A DNA stretch of 64,000 nt from Micromonospora_H sonneratiae (GCF_042679305.1 NZ_JBHTMP010000040.1:1-64000), one strand, 5' to 3'. Positions 39,158-47,559 are shown, counted from the stretch's first letter. The notes: a model not told the origin generated them from the sequence alone. Numbers and translations: made by a program.

Positions 39158-39196
39158 GCTCGCCACGCGAGTGCGGGAGGCGGGTCTTCCCGGGTG

Positions 39197-39221
39197 TCCG
39201 GCCGGTACGCGTACGGCCGGA
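39197..39221 (+). terminator. Hairpin between adk and map
   Basis: TCCGGCCG and CGGCCGGA pair around a 9-nt loop (GTACGCGTA). It is a possible partial terminator within secY-adk-map. Confidence 0.45.
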
Positions 39222-39273
39222 TCGCCGGCGGTGCGCGGCGGGCCCGCAGCGGTGAACGAAAGGTAGACACGGC

Positions 39274-40125
39274 ATGCGCCGTCAGCAGTTGGACATCCAG
39301 CTGAAGACTCCGGAGCAGATCGACAAGATGCGAGCCGCAGGGCTCGTGGTCGCTGCTGCGCTGGAGCGGATGCGGGCGGCTGTGGCCCCGGGGGTCACGA
39401 CTGCTGACCTTGATGCCATCGCCGAGTCGGTGATCCGCGAGGCGGGTGCCGTACCGTCGTTCAAGGGCTACCACGGGTTCCCCGCCTCCATCTGCTCCTC
39501 GGTCAACGAGCAGGTCGTGCACGCGATCCCATCGCCTCAGCAGGTGCTGCGCGATGGTGACCTGATCTCGATCGACTGTGGTGCGGTCCTCGACGGTTGG
39601 CACGGCGACGCGGCGATCACGGTCGGGGTCGGCGAGGTACGGCCGGAACTGCTCCGGATGGCCGAGGTGGCCGAGGACGCGATGTGGGCCGGGATCGCCG
39701 CCGCAGCGCGTGGCGCGGCCAGCGGGAAGGGCCGGCTGACCGACATCTCGTACGCGGTGGAGTGTGCGGTCCGGAAGGGCGGCCGGTACGGGATCGTCGA
39801 CGGGTACGGCGGGCACGGTATCGGTACCGAGATGCACCAGGATCCCCACGTGCTCAACCACGGCCGGCCGGGACGCGGGCCACGGCTGGTCTCCGGGATG
39901 GCCCTGGCCATCGAGCCGATGATCACGATGGGCTCGCCCCGGACCGTCGAGCTGTCCGACGGCTGGACCGTGATCACCCGGGACCGGTCGATCGCGGTGC
40001 ACGTGGAGCACTCGATGGCGCTGCTGGACGACGGTGTGTGGGTGTTGACCGCTCCGGACGGCGGGCGCGCCCGGCTCGGTGACCTGGTGTCCGCCCGGCA
40101 GCCGGCCGGTTCGCAACAGGCCTAG
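39274..40125 (+). CDS. map: Methionine aminopeptidase, type I
   Basis: MetAP removes the initiator Met from nascent proteins. The 283-residue product has all five metal ligands: the two Asp in IDCGAVLDGWHGDAAIT, His in GGHGIGTEMHQDPHV, Glu in AIEPMITMG and Glu in VHVEHSMALL. The ATG follows GAAAGGTAG. Its C-terminus (RQPAGSQQA) is a short loose tail. Position after secY-adk is conserved in actinobacteria. Confidence 0.97.
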   Translation: MRRQQLDIQLKTPEQIDKMRAAGLVVAAALERMRAAVAPGVTTADLDAIAESVIREAGAVPSFKGYHGFPASICSSVNEQVVHAIPSPQQVLRDGDLISIDCGAVLDGWHGDAAITVGVGEVRPELLRMAEVAEDAMWAGIAAAARGAASGKGRLTDISYAVECAVRKGGRYGIVDGYGGHGIGTEMHQDPHVLNHGRPGRGPRLVSGMALAIEPMITMGSPRTVELSDGWTVITRDRSIAVHVEHSMALLDDGVWVLTAPDGGRARLGDLVSARQPAGSQQA

Positions 40126-40348
40126 CGGCAGACACGCCGGCAGGCGCGGCCCGGGGATCGGTGTCCTGTTCGTCCCGGTTGTTCGTTCCGGGCCCGTTGC
40201 CGGCCGCCCGTTCGTTACCGGTACCGACTGGCCCGATCCGCCGGCGCCGGGGGTGATCGTGCCCGAATGGTCCTGAACTGCCCCGATGGCGGCCCCTGGG
40301 GCGAAAGGTGGGTTCAGTCCTGACTCGCTGCTGACAAGCGGGAGTGGC

Positions 40349-40915
40349 ATGCTGGCAGCCATGAACGGGCGGGACGGGATGCGGGCGGCGGACGCTGACC
40401 GGGAGGCGGTGGCTGAGCGGCTCCGCGTCGCGTTGGACGAGGGTCGGCTGGACCTGCACGAGTACGACGACCGCCTGGCCCGGACCTACGCTGCGAAGAC
40501 GTACGCCGAACTGGACGGGCTGCTTTCGGATCTGCCCGAGACGATCCCGGCGCAGCGGGCGCAACTGGCACCGGTGGGCGACCGGCCGGCGCCGGCACCG
40601 GAGGCGGGCGAGGTCCGTCATCCCGGAGCGGTCCGCCGGTGGTTGTTCGACACCTGGGGTCCGTATTTCGGGGCGATGACGATCACCACCGCGGTCTGGG
40701 GCGCGAGTAGTCTCAGCTCGGGCGAACTGCTCTACTACTGGCCGATCTGGGTGGCCGGTCCCTGGGGAGCCGTCCTGCTGGTCTCGACCGTCGGCGGGCT
40801 GATCAAGGGAGAGCCGCAGCGCTGGGCCGCGAAGCAGGCCCGCAAGAAGCGGGAGAAGATCGAAAAGCGGGCCGGGTCCGGCGTCGAACGCCAAGGCGAC
40901 CGGGAAGACGACTGA
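40349..40915 (+). CDS. DUF1707-domain membrane protein
   Basis: The N-terminal MRAADADREAVAERLRVALD...GRLDLHEYDDRLARTYAAKTYAELDGLLSDL is the DUF1707 (SHOCT-like) module common in actinobacterial membrane proteins. It is followed by a Pro/Ala-rich linker, two membrane helices (YFGAMTITTAVWGASSL and YYWPIWVAGPWGAVLLVSTVGG) and a basic tail rich in Lys/Arg/Glu. ATG 40349 is chosen for its GGGAG site; ATG 40361 is the alternative. The product has 188 residues. It stands alone between map and infA, and its role is unknown. Confidence 0.82.
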   Translation: MLAAMNGRDGMRAADADREAVAERLRVALDEGRLDLHEYDDRLARTYAAKTYAELDGLLSDLPETIPAQRAQLAPVGDRPAPAPEAGEVRHPGAVRRWLFDTWGPYFGAMTITTAVWGASSLSSGELLYYWPIWVAGPWGAVLLVSTVGGLIKGEPQRWAAKQARKKREKIEKRAGSGVERQGDREDD

Positions 40916-40959
40916 TATAGTCCCGTTCGTCCGATCGCCGCGCCTGGACGGACCTCGGT

Positions 40960-40989
40960 TTGGCGTCGATGCGTACCCGCGCGTACACT
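40960..40989 (+). promoter_or_regulatory. Promoter of infA and the alpha operon
   Basis: TTGGCG (40960-40965) and TACACT (40984-40989) with an 18-bp spacer lie about 180 bp before infA. Confidence 0.55.
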
Positions 40990-41166
40990 GGCTGATCGGC
41001 GCACAGCGTCCACTCTGGCATGTCCACCCGCGCTTCGGTGGGTGCCGGAGCCGCGGCTGGCTCGGGTGAGTGATCTTGGTTCAAGTCGAGTCTTGAGTCA
41101 AGTTGAGTGAACCCAGTAAGGCGTTGTGAGCCGTCCGGATAAACCGACGTCAGGACAGCGGAGGAC

Positions 41167-41388
41167 ATGCCGAAAAAAGACGGAGCCATTGAGATCGAGG
41201 GCCGGGTGATCGAGCCACTCCCGAACGCCATGTTCCGGGTGGAGCTCGCCAACGGTCACAAGGTGCTGGCTCACATCAGCGGCAAGATGCGGCAGCACTA
41301 CATCCGCATCCTGCCCGAGGACCGGGTCGTCGTCGAACTCTCGCCGTACGACCTGACTCGCGGGCGCATCGTCTACCGCTATAAGTGA
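41167..41388 (+). CDS. infA: Translation initiation factor IF-1
   Basis: IF-1 is the 73-residue OB-fold protein that occupies the 30S A site during initiation. The sequence MPKKDGAIEIEGRVIEPLPN and the block GHKVLAHISGKMRQHYIRIL are diagnostic. GGAGGAC lies before the ATG. rpmJ follows 168 bp downstream. Confidence 0.98.
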   Translation: MPKKDGAIEIEGRVIEPLPNAMFRVELANGHKVLAHISGKMRQHYIRILPEDRVVVELSPYDLTRGRIVYRYK

Positions 41389-41556
41389 ACCTGTTCGGGC
41401 GACCAGCCTGCGCTGGCCGAGCCAAGCGACGACGCTGTGAGTCCAGACAATGTTCATCAGCCACCTGACGACGGGCCGGGATGTCCCGTGTCCGTCTTCG
41501 AGGTCCGATGCCGCGCCAACCAGCGCTGCCGGGCGTAGATGGGAAGTAAGGCAACC

Positions 41557-41670
41557 GTGAAGGTCAAGCCGAGCGTCAAGAGGATCTGCAACAAGTGCCG
41601 GGTTATCCGCCGGCACGGCCGGATCATGGTGATCTGCACCGATCCGCGCCACAAGCAGCGCCAGGGCTGA
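41557..41670 (+). CDS. rpmJ: 50S ribosomal protein L36, zinc form
   Basis: The 37-residue L36 starts at GTG 41557 (VKVKPSVKRICNKCRVIRRH) behind GGGAAGTAAGG. The zinc ligands Cys11, Cys14, Cys27 and His32 are all present, in contrast to the altered L33 in this window. It lies between infA and rpsM, the usual place. Confidence 0.96.
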   Translation: MKVKPSVKRICNKCRVIRRHGRIMVICTDPRHKQRQG

Positions 41671-41903
41671 CAGCCCAGGCCGCAGATCGGCACAACAACA
41701 CAGGCTCGTCCCAGCCACGAGCAGCGGAGCGCATCGCGTACACGTGAATCGTGGCTGACCCCCGGTCGGAGGCCGGGGCCCGATCGGGCAGCGACCGCTC
41801 TGGGTCGTGGCGCGGCGTCAAGAACGCGCCGAGCCAGAATGGTCGGATCGGGGTGGGGCGGGTACAGACCTCCGCGACAACACCACGAGGAGTACGCCCA
41901 CAC

Positions 41904-42284
41904 ATGGCACGTCTAGTCGGCGTCGATCTCCCCCGCGAGAAGCGGATGGAGATCGCGCTCACCTACATTTTCGGGGTCGGTCGGACCCGGGCGGTCGAGA
42001 CGCTCGCCGCGACCGGTATCTCCCCGGACAAGCGCGCCAAGGACCTCACGGACGAGGAGCTGGTCCAGCTCCGCGATCACATCGAGGCGAACTACAAGGT
42101 AGAGGGCGACCTGCGCCGCGAGGTCGCCGCTGACATCCGCCGCAAGGTCGAGATCGGCTGCTACGAGGGCATCCGGCACCGCCGGGGCCTGCCCGTGCGT
42201 GGCCAGCGGACCCGTACCAACGCGCGGACCCGGAAGGGCCCGAAGCGGACCGTCGCCGGCAAGAAGAAGCCCGGCAAGAAGTAA
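41904..42284 (+). CDS. rpsM: 30S ribosomal protein S13
   Basis: S13 contacts the P-site tRNA and forms intersubunit bridges B1a/b. ATG 41904 behind GAGGAG gives 126 residues beginning MARLVGVDLPREKRMEIALT; the frame is open upstream to 41751 without homology. YIFGVGRTRAVETLAATGIS, the basic RRGLPVRGQRTRTNARTRKG and a Lys-rich end follow. rpsK follows 21 bp downstream. Confidence 0.97.
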   Translation: MARLVGVDLPREKRMEIALTYIFGVGRTRAVETLAATGISPDKRAKDLTDEELVQLRDHIEANYKVEGDLRREVAADIRRKVEIGCYEGIRHRRGLPVRGQRTRTNARTRKGPKRTVAGKKKPGKK

Positions 42285-42305
42285 TCACTAGGAGCGCACA
42301 GACTT

Positions 42306-42713
42306 ATGCCACCGAAGGCTCGTGCCGGGGCCGCCGTAAAGAAGGTCCGGCGCAAGGAACGCAAGAACGTCGCCCACGGGCAGGCGCACATCAAGAGCAC
42401 CTTCAACAACACCATCGTGTCCATCACGGACCCGACCGGTGCCGTCATCTCCTGGGCCTCCGCCGGACAGGTGGGCTTCAAGGGCTCCCGCAAGTCGACC
42501 CCGTTCGCCGCGCAGCTGGCCGCCGAGGCCGCCGCTCGTCGGGCCATGGACCACGGCATGCGCAAGGTGGACGTGTTCGTCAAGGGCCCCGGCTCCGGCC
42601 GGGAGACCGCAATCCGTTCGCTGCAGGCCGTCGGCCTCGAGGTCGGGCAGATCTCCGACGTCACGCCGCAGCCGCACAACGGGTGCCGTCCGCCGAAGCG
42701 TCGCCGGGTCTGA
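42306..42713 (+). CDS. rpsK: 30S ribosomal protein S11
   Basis: S11 forms the platform of the 30S subunit. The 135 residues include KNVAHGQAHIKSTFNNTIVS, SAGQVGFKGSRKSTPFAAQ, VFVKGPGSGRETAIRSLQA and DVTPQPHNGCRPPKRRRV. TAGGAGC precedes the ATG. rpsD starts 13 bp downstream. Confidence 0.97.
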   Translation: MPPKARAGAAVKKVRRKERKNVAHGQAHIKSTFNNTIVSITDPTGAVISWASAGQVGFKGSRKSTPFAAQLAAEAAARRAMDHGMRKVDVFVKGPGSGRETAIRSLQAVGLEVGQISDVTPQPHNGCRPPKRRRV

Positions 42714-42726
42714 GAGGTAGAGAGAG

Positions 42727-43353
42727 ATGGCTCGTTACACCGGTGCTGACTGCCGCCGTTGCCGGCGGGAGAAGATGAAGCTGTTCCTCAAGGGCAGCAA
42801 GTGCGATGGCCCGAAGTGCCCGTTCGAGTCCCGGCCGTTCCCGCCCGGGCAGCACGGCCGGGGTCGCACCAAGGAGACCGAGTACCTGCTCCAGCTTCGG
42901 GAGAAGCAGAAGGCCCGCCGCGTCTACGGCGTGCTGGAGAAGCAGTTCCGCGGTTACTACGAGGAGGCCGTGGCCAAGCAGGCCAAGACCGGTGAGGTCC
43001 TCCTGCAGATCCTCGAGTCGCGGCTGGACAACGTGGTCTACCGGGCTGGCTACGCCAAGTCCCGGGACATGGCCCGCCAGCTGGTCAAGCACGGCCACTT
43101 CACGGTCAACGGCAAGAAGGTCGACATCCCGTCGTACCGGGTCAAGGAGCACGACATCGTCGAGGTCCGGACCAAGTCCAAGGAGCTGACGCCGTTCATC
43201 GTGGCGCAGGCCGAGGCTGGCTCGAAGACGGTGCCGGCGTGGCTGGAGGCGATCCCCAGCCAGATGAAGATCCTGGTGCACTCGCTCCCCGCCCGGCAGG
43301 TCATCGACACGCAGGTGCAGGAGCAGCTGATCGTCGAGCTCTACTCGAAGTAA
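42727..43353 (+). CDS. rpsD: 30S ribosomal protein S4
   Basis: S4 nucleates 16S rRNA assembly and represses the alpha operon in E. coli. The 208-residue protein is the zinc-binding form, with Cys residues in CRRCRREKMK and KCDGPKCPF near the N-terminus. The S4 RNA-binding domain contains RLDNVVYRAGYAKSRDMARQ and VKHGHFTVNGKKVDIPSYRV. A strong hairpin separates it from rpoA. Confidence 0.97.
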   Translation: MARYTGADCRRCRREKMKLFLKGSKCDGPKCPFESRPFPPGQHGRGRTKETEYLLQLREKQKARRVYGVLEKQFRGYYEEAVAKQAKTGEVLLQILESRLDNVVYRAGYAKSRDMARQLVKHGHFTVNGKKVDIPSYRVKEHDIVEVRTKSKELTPFIVAQAEAGSKTVPAWLEAIPSQMKILVHSLPARQVIDTQVQEQLIVELYSK

Positions 43354-43361
43354 TTTGGCAT

Positions 43362-43394
43362 CCCGGTGTTGGTCCTGCCCGGACCAACACCGGG
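43362..43394 (+). terminator. Strong hairpin between rpsD and rpoA
   Basis: CCCGGTGTTGGTCC and GGACCAACACCGGG form a perfect 14-bp stem with a 5-nt loop, 8 bp after rpsD. It may attenuate transcription into rpoA or stabilise processed ends. Confidence 0.7.
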
Positions 43395-43447
43395 TGTCGA
43401 ACAGTTTGGGCATCAAATAGCGGGTGCCCCGAACGAAAAGAGACGAA

Positions 43448-44470
43448 ATGCTCATCACCCAGCGGCCGACTCTGTCCGAGGAGTCGATCAGCGAGACCCG
43501 GTCCCGGTTCACCATCGAGCCACTGGAGCCGGGCTTCGGTTACACCCTGGGCAACTCCCTGCGGCGTACCCTGCTGTCGTCCATCCCGGGCGCGGCCGTC
43601 ACGTCGATCAAGATCGACGGTGTCCTGCACGAGTTCACCACGATCCCCGGTGTCAAGGAGGACGTGGTCGAGCTCGTCATGAACGTCAAGGAGCTGTGCG
43701 TCAGCTCCGACCACGACGAGCCGGTCAGCATGTACCTGCGCAAGCAGGGCCCCGGTGACGTGACCGCCGGAGACATCCAGCCCCCGGCCGGTGTCTCGGT
43801 GCACAACGCCGACCTGAAGCTGGCCACGCTCAACGGCAAGGGCCGGCTCGACATGGAGCTGACCGTCGAGCGGGGTCGTGGCTACGTCACCGCCGCGCAG
43901 AACAAGCAGGCCGGTGCCGAGATCGGCCGGATCCCGATCGACTCGATCTACTCGCCGGTGCTGAAGGTGACCTACCGCGTCGAGGCGACTCGTGTCGAGC
44001 AGCGTACCGACTTCGACCGGCTGATCATCGACGTCGAGACCAAGCCGTCGATCGGCCCGCGCACCGCGCTGGCCTCGGCCGGCTCCACCCTCGTCGAACT
44101 CTTCGGGCTGGCGCGCGAGCTGGACGAGACCGCAGAGGGTATCGACATCGGCCCGTCGCCGCAGGACGCTCAGCTGGCCGCTGACCTGGCCCTGCCGATC
44201 GAGGAGCTGGACCTCACCGTCCGCTCCTACAACTGCCTCAAGCGCGAGGGCATCAACACCGTTGGTGAGCTCATCGGGCGTACCGAGGCCGACCTCCTCG
44301 ACATCCGGAATTTCGGTCAGAAGTCGATCGACGAGGTCAAGATGAAGCTCGCCGGGATGGGACTGGGGCTGAAGGACTCGGCCCCGAACTTCGACCCGGC
44401 ACAGGTCGTGGACACCTTCGGCGAGGCCGACTACGACACCGACGACTACCGCGAGACCGAGCAGCTCTAG
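43448..44470 (+). CDS. rpoA: RNA polymerase subunit alpha
   Basis: The 340-residue alpha subunit begins MLITQRPTLSEESISETRSR at ATG 43448. The frame opens at 43424, but AAGAGACGAA fits the later codon. The N-terminal domain carries LEPGFGYTLGNSLRRTLLSS and KEDVVELVMNVKEL. The C-terminal domain at about 255-310 carries the UP-element-binding helix region LDLTVRSYNCLKREGINTVG and EADLLDIRNFGQKSIDEV. rplQ follows 30 bp downstream. Confidence 0.98.
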   Translation: MLITQRPTLSEESISETRSRFTIEPLEPGFGYTLGNSLRRTLLSSIPGAAVTSIKIDGVLHEFTTIPGVKEDVVELVMNVKELCVSSDHDEPVSMYLRKQGPGDVTAGDIQPPAGVSVHNADLKLATLNGKGRLDMELTVERGRGYVTAAQNKQAGAEIGRIPIDSIYSPVLKVTYRVEATRVEQRTDFDRLIIDVETKPSIGPRTALASAGSTLVELFGLARELDETAEGIDIGPSPQDAQLAADLALPIEELDLTVRSYNCLKREGINTVGELIGRTEADLLDIRNFGQKSIDEVKMKLAGMGLGLKDSAPNFDPAQVVDTFGEADYDTDDYRETEQL

Positions 44471-44500
44471 ATCCGCTGCCATTACTGAGGAGCACCAAGC

Positions 44501-45058
44501 ATGCCCACGCCCACCAAGGGCCCCCGCCTCGGCGGCAGCCCCGCGCACGAGCGGCTGATGCTGGCCAACCTGGCTACTTCGCTGTTCCAGCACGGCAAGA
44601 TCCGGACCACCGAGACGAAGGCCAAGCGGCTGCGCCCCCTCGCGGAGCAGCTCATCACCAAGGCCAAGCGCGGTGACCTGGCCGCTCGGCGCCGGGTGCT
44701 GTCCGTCGTGCGGGACAAGGACGTGGTCTACGCCCTGTTCGACCAGATCGCACCCCGGTACGCCAACCGCAACGGTGGCTACACCCGGATCGTGAAGGTC
44801 GGGCCGCGCAAGGGTGACGCCGCCCCGATGGCGATCATCGAGCTGGTCGAGGAACTGGTCGTCGCAGCGCCGACCGCCAACAAGAAGACCGCCGCCCGCA
44901 AGGCGGCGCAGCAGGACAAGGTCGAGGCGCTCGCCCCGTCGGACGAGGCCCCCGAGACCCGTCCGGCTGACCAGGACGCCGAGGCACCGGAGTCGGTGTC
45001 GGGTGACACGGCGGCCGCCCGCGAGGACTCCGACGAGGCAGGCGAAGCCAAGGCCTGA
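44501..45058 (+). CDS. rplQ: 50S ribosomal protein L17 with acidic C-terminal extension
   Basis: The L17 core (about residues 1-120) contains PRLGGSPAHERLMLANLATS, LFQHGKIRTTETKAKRLRPL and FDQIAPRYANRNGGYTRIVK. About 65 more residues, rich in Ala, Glu, Asp and Pro, bring it to 185; E. coli L17 has 127. The tail looks disordered and acidic, the opposite charge to the rRNA-binding core. The gene ends the alpha operon at a 15-bp terminator. Confidence 0.96.
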   Translation: MPTPTKGPRLGGSPAHERLMLANLATSLFQHGKIRTTETKAKRLRPLAEQLITKAKRGDLAARRRVLSVVRDKDVVYALFDQIAPRYANRNGGYTRIVKVGPRKGDAAPMAIIELVEELVVAAPTANKKTAARKAAQQDKVEALAPSDEAPETRPADQDAEAPESVSGDTAAAREDSDEAGEAKA

Positions 45059-45074
45059 GCGACAACGGGCAGAT

Positions 45075-45109
45075 CGGGCCCGGCACCCTTTCCGAGGGTG
45101 CCGGGCCCG
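45075..45109 (+). terminator. Terminator of the alpha operon
   Basis: CGGGCCCGGCACCCT and its exact complement form a 15-bp stem around TTCCG, 17 bp after rplQ. Confidence 0.85.
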
Positions 45110-45132
45110 GACGCTATCTGGGGGAGGTTCGA

Positions 45133-46071
45133 GTGGAGACACACACCCGGGTACGACTTGACGTCGCCTACGACGGCACCGACTTCTCCGGCTGGGCGGT
45201 ACAGCCGGGGCGGCGTACCGTCGCCGGTGTCCTGACCGAGGCCCTGGACCGGGTCTTCGGTGCTGCGGGCCCGGCCCGCCGGGCAGCAGTGGAGTCGGTT
45301 CCGGCGGCAGCGGAACTGGACCCGGCGACGATGGAACCGGGTCCGGCGGCGGTGGAGCCGATGGCGGTTCCGCCGGCGGTGACCGGGCTGACCGTGGCCG
45401 GTCGTACGGACGCCGGCGTGCATGCCACCGGTCAGGTCTGCCATGTCGACCTGCTGACCAGCGCCTGGCAGACGTTGCAGGGGTCCCTGCTGCGCCGGCT
45501 GGCCGGCCTGTTGCCCGGCGACGTACGGGTCCGGGCCGTGACCGAGATGCCGGCCGACTTCGACGCGCGCTTCTCGGCCACCTTCCGGCGGTACGAGTAC
45601 CGGGTCACCGACGCCCCGCACGGTACGGAGCCGCTACGTCGGCACGAGATCCTGGCCTGGCCACGTCCACTGGAACTGGCGGCGCTGAACGGCGCAGCCG
45701 CCGGCCTGGTCGGTGAGCACGACTTCGCCGCGTACTGCCGCCGCAAGGAGCATGCGACCACGCTGCGGGAGATCACCCGCCTGGACTGGCGGCGTGACCC
45801 GGACGGGGTGCTGGTGGCCACGGTGCAGGCCGACGCGTTCTGCCAGTCGATGGTGCGTAGCCTGGTCGGCGCGATGCTGGTGGCCGGCGACGGCCGACGT
45901 CCGGTGCAGTGGCCGGCGAGCCTGCTCAGTCGGCGGGAGCGGTCCAGTGAGGTGACGGTGGCACCGGCCCACGGCCTGACCCTGGTCGCGGTGGGCTATC
46001 CGGACGACCCGGCCGAGTACGCCCGCCGGGCGGATCAGACCCGGCGGCTGCGGGTCGGGGCACGGCAGTGA
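45133..46071 (+). CDS. truA: tRNA pseudouridine(38-40) synthase TruA with inserted segment
   Basis: TruA isomerises uridines in the anticodon arm of tRNAs. The 312-residue product begins METHTRVRLDVAYDGTDFSG. The catalytic Asp93 lies in LTVAGRTDAGVHATGQV, and later blocks are FRRYEYRVTD and ADAFCQSMVRSLVGAML. Between the first helix (LTEALDRVFG, ending at 43) and the catalytic motif lie about 40 extra residues rich in Ala, Pro, Glu and Val. Other TruA proteins have only a few residues there. GGGGGAGG precedes the GTG start. It follows the alpha operon terminator, as in many actinobacteria. Confidence 0.95.
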   Translation: METHTRVRLDVAYDGTDFSGWAVQPGRRTVAGVLTEALDRVFGAAGPARRAAVESVPAAAELDPATMEPGPAAVEPMAVPPAVTGLTVAGRTDAGVHATGQVCHVDLLTSAWQTLQGSLLRRLAGLLPGDVRVRAVTEMPADFDARFSATFRRYEYRVTDAPHGTEPLRRHEILAWPRPLELAALNGAAAGLVGEHDFAAYCRRKEHATTLREITRLDWRRDPDGVLVATVQADAFCQSMVRSLVGAMLVAGDGRRPVQWPASLLSRRERSSEVTVAPAHGLTLVAVGYPDDPAEYARRADQTRRLRVGARQ

Positions 46072-46081
46072 CCGGTGCCCG

Positions 46082-46735
46082 ATGATGATCGCCGTCCCGC
46101 CGGGGCAGGTGACGTTGTCGGACCGGCGAACGCAGACAAACTGGTCGGTCGAGCTGACCCCGTACGAGCTTGCGATGTTTCCGGTCACCCAGGCGCAGTA
46201 CGCGCAGGTTGTCGGCGAGCGGCCGAGCACCGCGCGCGGCGACCGGTTACCCGTCGAGGGTGTTTCCTGGTTGGACGCGGTCTGGTTCTGCAACGCCCTG
46301 TCCCGGCGAGAGGGGTTGGCCCCCGTGTACCGCCACCCTGCGGACGTCGAACGCATCGAGTGGGATCCGACCGCCGACGGGTACCGGTTACCGACCGAGG
46401 CCGAGTGGGAGCATGCCTGTCGTGCCGGTACGGCCGGTCCACGGTACGGGCCGCTCGACGAGATCGCCTGGTATCGCGGTAACTCGCAGGAGCGGATCCA
46501 CGACGTGGGCGGCAAACAGCCCAACGAGTGGGGCATGTACGACATGCTCGGCAACGTCTGGGAGTGGTGCTGGGACATCTACGATGCCGAGGTCTACGGC
46601 AGTTACCGGGTGTTACGTGGCGGTGGTTGGTGTGACGAGCACTGGAGCTGCCGGGCCTCGGTACGGCGTCGCAGCCATCCGACCTTCCAGATCGACGACG
46701 TGGGATTCCGCATCGCGCGTTCCCTCTTGTCCTGA
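46082..46735 (+). CDS. Formylglycine-generating-enzyme-like (SUMF1/EgtB fold) protein
   Basis: The 217-residue protein has the SUMF1-type fold: FPVTQAQYAQVV, LPVEGVSWLDAVWFCNALSR, YRLPTEAEWEHACRAG, the DMLGNVWEWC(W)D signature and RGGGWCDEHWSCRASVRR. True formylglycine-generating enzymes carry two active-site Cys five residues apart near the C-terminus. Here Cys184 and Cys190 are six apart and shifted, so copper-dependent sulfatase activation is uncertain. No sulfatase or export machinery is nearby. The protein is short for the family (often about 280-300). It starts 11 bp after truA and may be co-transcribed. Confidence 0.85.
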   Translation: MMIAVPPGQVTLSDRRTQTNWSVELTPYELAMFPVTQAQYAQVVGERPSTARGDRLPVEGVSWLDAVWFCNALSRREGLAPVYRHPADVERIEWDPTADGYRLPTEAEWEHACRAGTAGPRYGPLDEIAWYRGNSQERIHDVGGKQPNEWGMYDMLGNVWEWCWDIYDAEVYGSYRVLRGGGWCDEHWSCRASVRRRSHPTFQIDDVGFRIARSLLS

Positions 46736-46826
46736 TCCGTGACTGATCCATCGGTGGATGTGACCTTCGCGGGGTCGCCCGTGACCTGCATCGGCGATGA
46801 CCGGGACCGGCAGTCGACCGGCCGGA

Positions 46827-46862
46827 CAGGCACCGGACCGGGCACCGGAGCAGGCACCGGAA
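46827..46862 (+). repeat. Three tandem 12-bp repeats
   Basis: CAGGCACCGGAC, CGGGCACCGGAG and CAGGCACCGGAA follow each other directly upstream of the methyltransferase gene. Confidence 0.75.
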
Positions 46863-46875
46863 CGGGTGCGCGACA

Positions 46876-47490
46876 ATGCCAGGCGTGACCGGCGAACACT
46901 ATTTCAGCGCCCAGCCCGGAGCTGCCCCGCACCGGCGTGACATCGAGTTCTCGGCCGCCGGTCAGGACTACACGTTGACCACGGCCGGCGGGGTCTTCTC
47001 CGCGGACCGGCTCGACCCCGGCACCGCCGTACTGCTGCGCAAGGCGGAACTGCCCGAGCCCGACGCGGACGGGCCGTTGCTCGACCTGGGCTGCGGCTAC
47101 GGTCCGATCACCTGTGTCCTGGCGACCTCGGTGACCTCCGCGACGGTCTGGGCGGTCGACGTGAACGCCCGGGCCCGGGAACTCGCCGCCGAGAACGCCG
47201 CCCGGGTCGGTGTCGCGGACCGGGTACGGGTGGCCGCGCCGGACGAGGTGCCGGCGGAGGTCACCTTCGCGCAGATCTGGTCCAACCCGCCGATCCGGAT
47301 CGGCAAGCAGGAACTGCACGCCATGCTGCTGCGGTGGCTGCCCCGGCTGGCTCCGGGCGGGGTGGCCTGGCTGGTCGTGGCCCGACACCTCGGTGGCGAC
47401 TCGTTGGCCCAGTGGCTGGTCGAACAGGGCTGGACGGTGGAGCGACACGCCAGCCAGAAGGGCTACCGGGTGCTGCGGGTGACCCGCTGA
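46876..47490 (+). CDS. Class I methyltransferase, RsmC-like small domain
   Basis: The 204-residue protein is a compact SAM-dependent methyltransferase of the MTS (methyltransferase small) family. FSADRLDPGTAVLLRKAELP precedes the SAM motif LLDLGCGYGPITCVLA at about 75-90. The catalytic NPPIRIG lies near 136-142, and LAPGGVAWLVVARHLGG follows. NPPY/NPPF-type motifs mark N-methylation of rRNA guanines or related bases, and RsmC (16S m2G1207) is the nearest known function. The N-terminal RsmC-like domain is absent, as in many actinobacterial versions. The substrate is inferred. Confidence 0.85.
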   Translation: MPGVTGEHYFSAQPGAAPHRRDIEFSAAGQDYTLTTAGGVFSADRLDPGTAVLLRKAELPEPDADGPLLDLGCGYGPITCVLATSVTSATVWAVDVNARARELAAENAARVGVADRVRVAAPDEVPAEVTFAQIWSNPPIRIGKQELHAMLLRWLPRLAPGGVAWLVVARHLGGDSLAQWLVEQGWTVERHASQKGYRVLRVTR

Positions 47491-47559
47491 GCACCGACCC
47501 GAGGGTGGGACAGGCGCCGACCCGAGGGCGGGACAGGCGCCGACCCGAGGGCGGGACAG
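47491..47559 (+). repeat. Three tandem 23-bp repeats
   Basis: Units start at 47491, 47514 and 47537. Units 2 and 3 are identical (GCGCCGACCCGAGGGCGGGA, then CAG) and unit 1 differs at two positions. They fill the gap between the methyltransferase and ABC-F genes. Confidence 0.85.
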
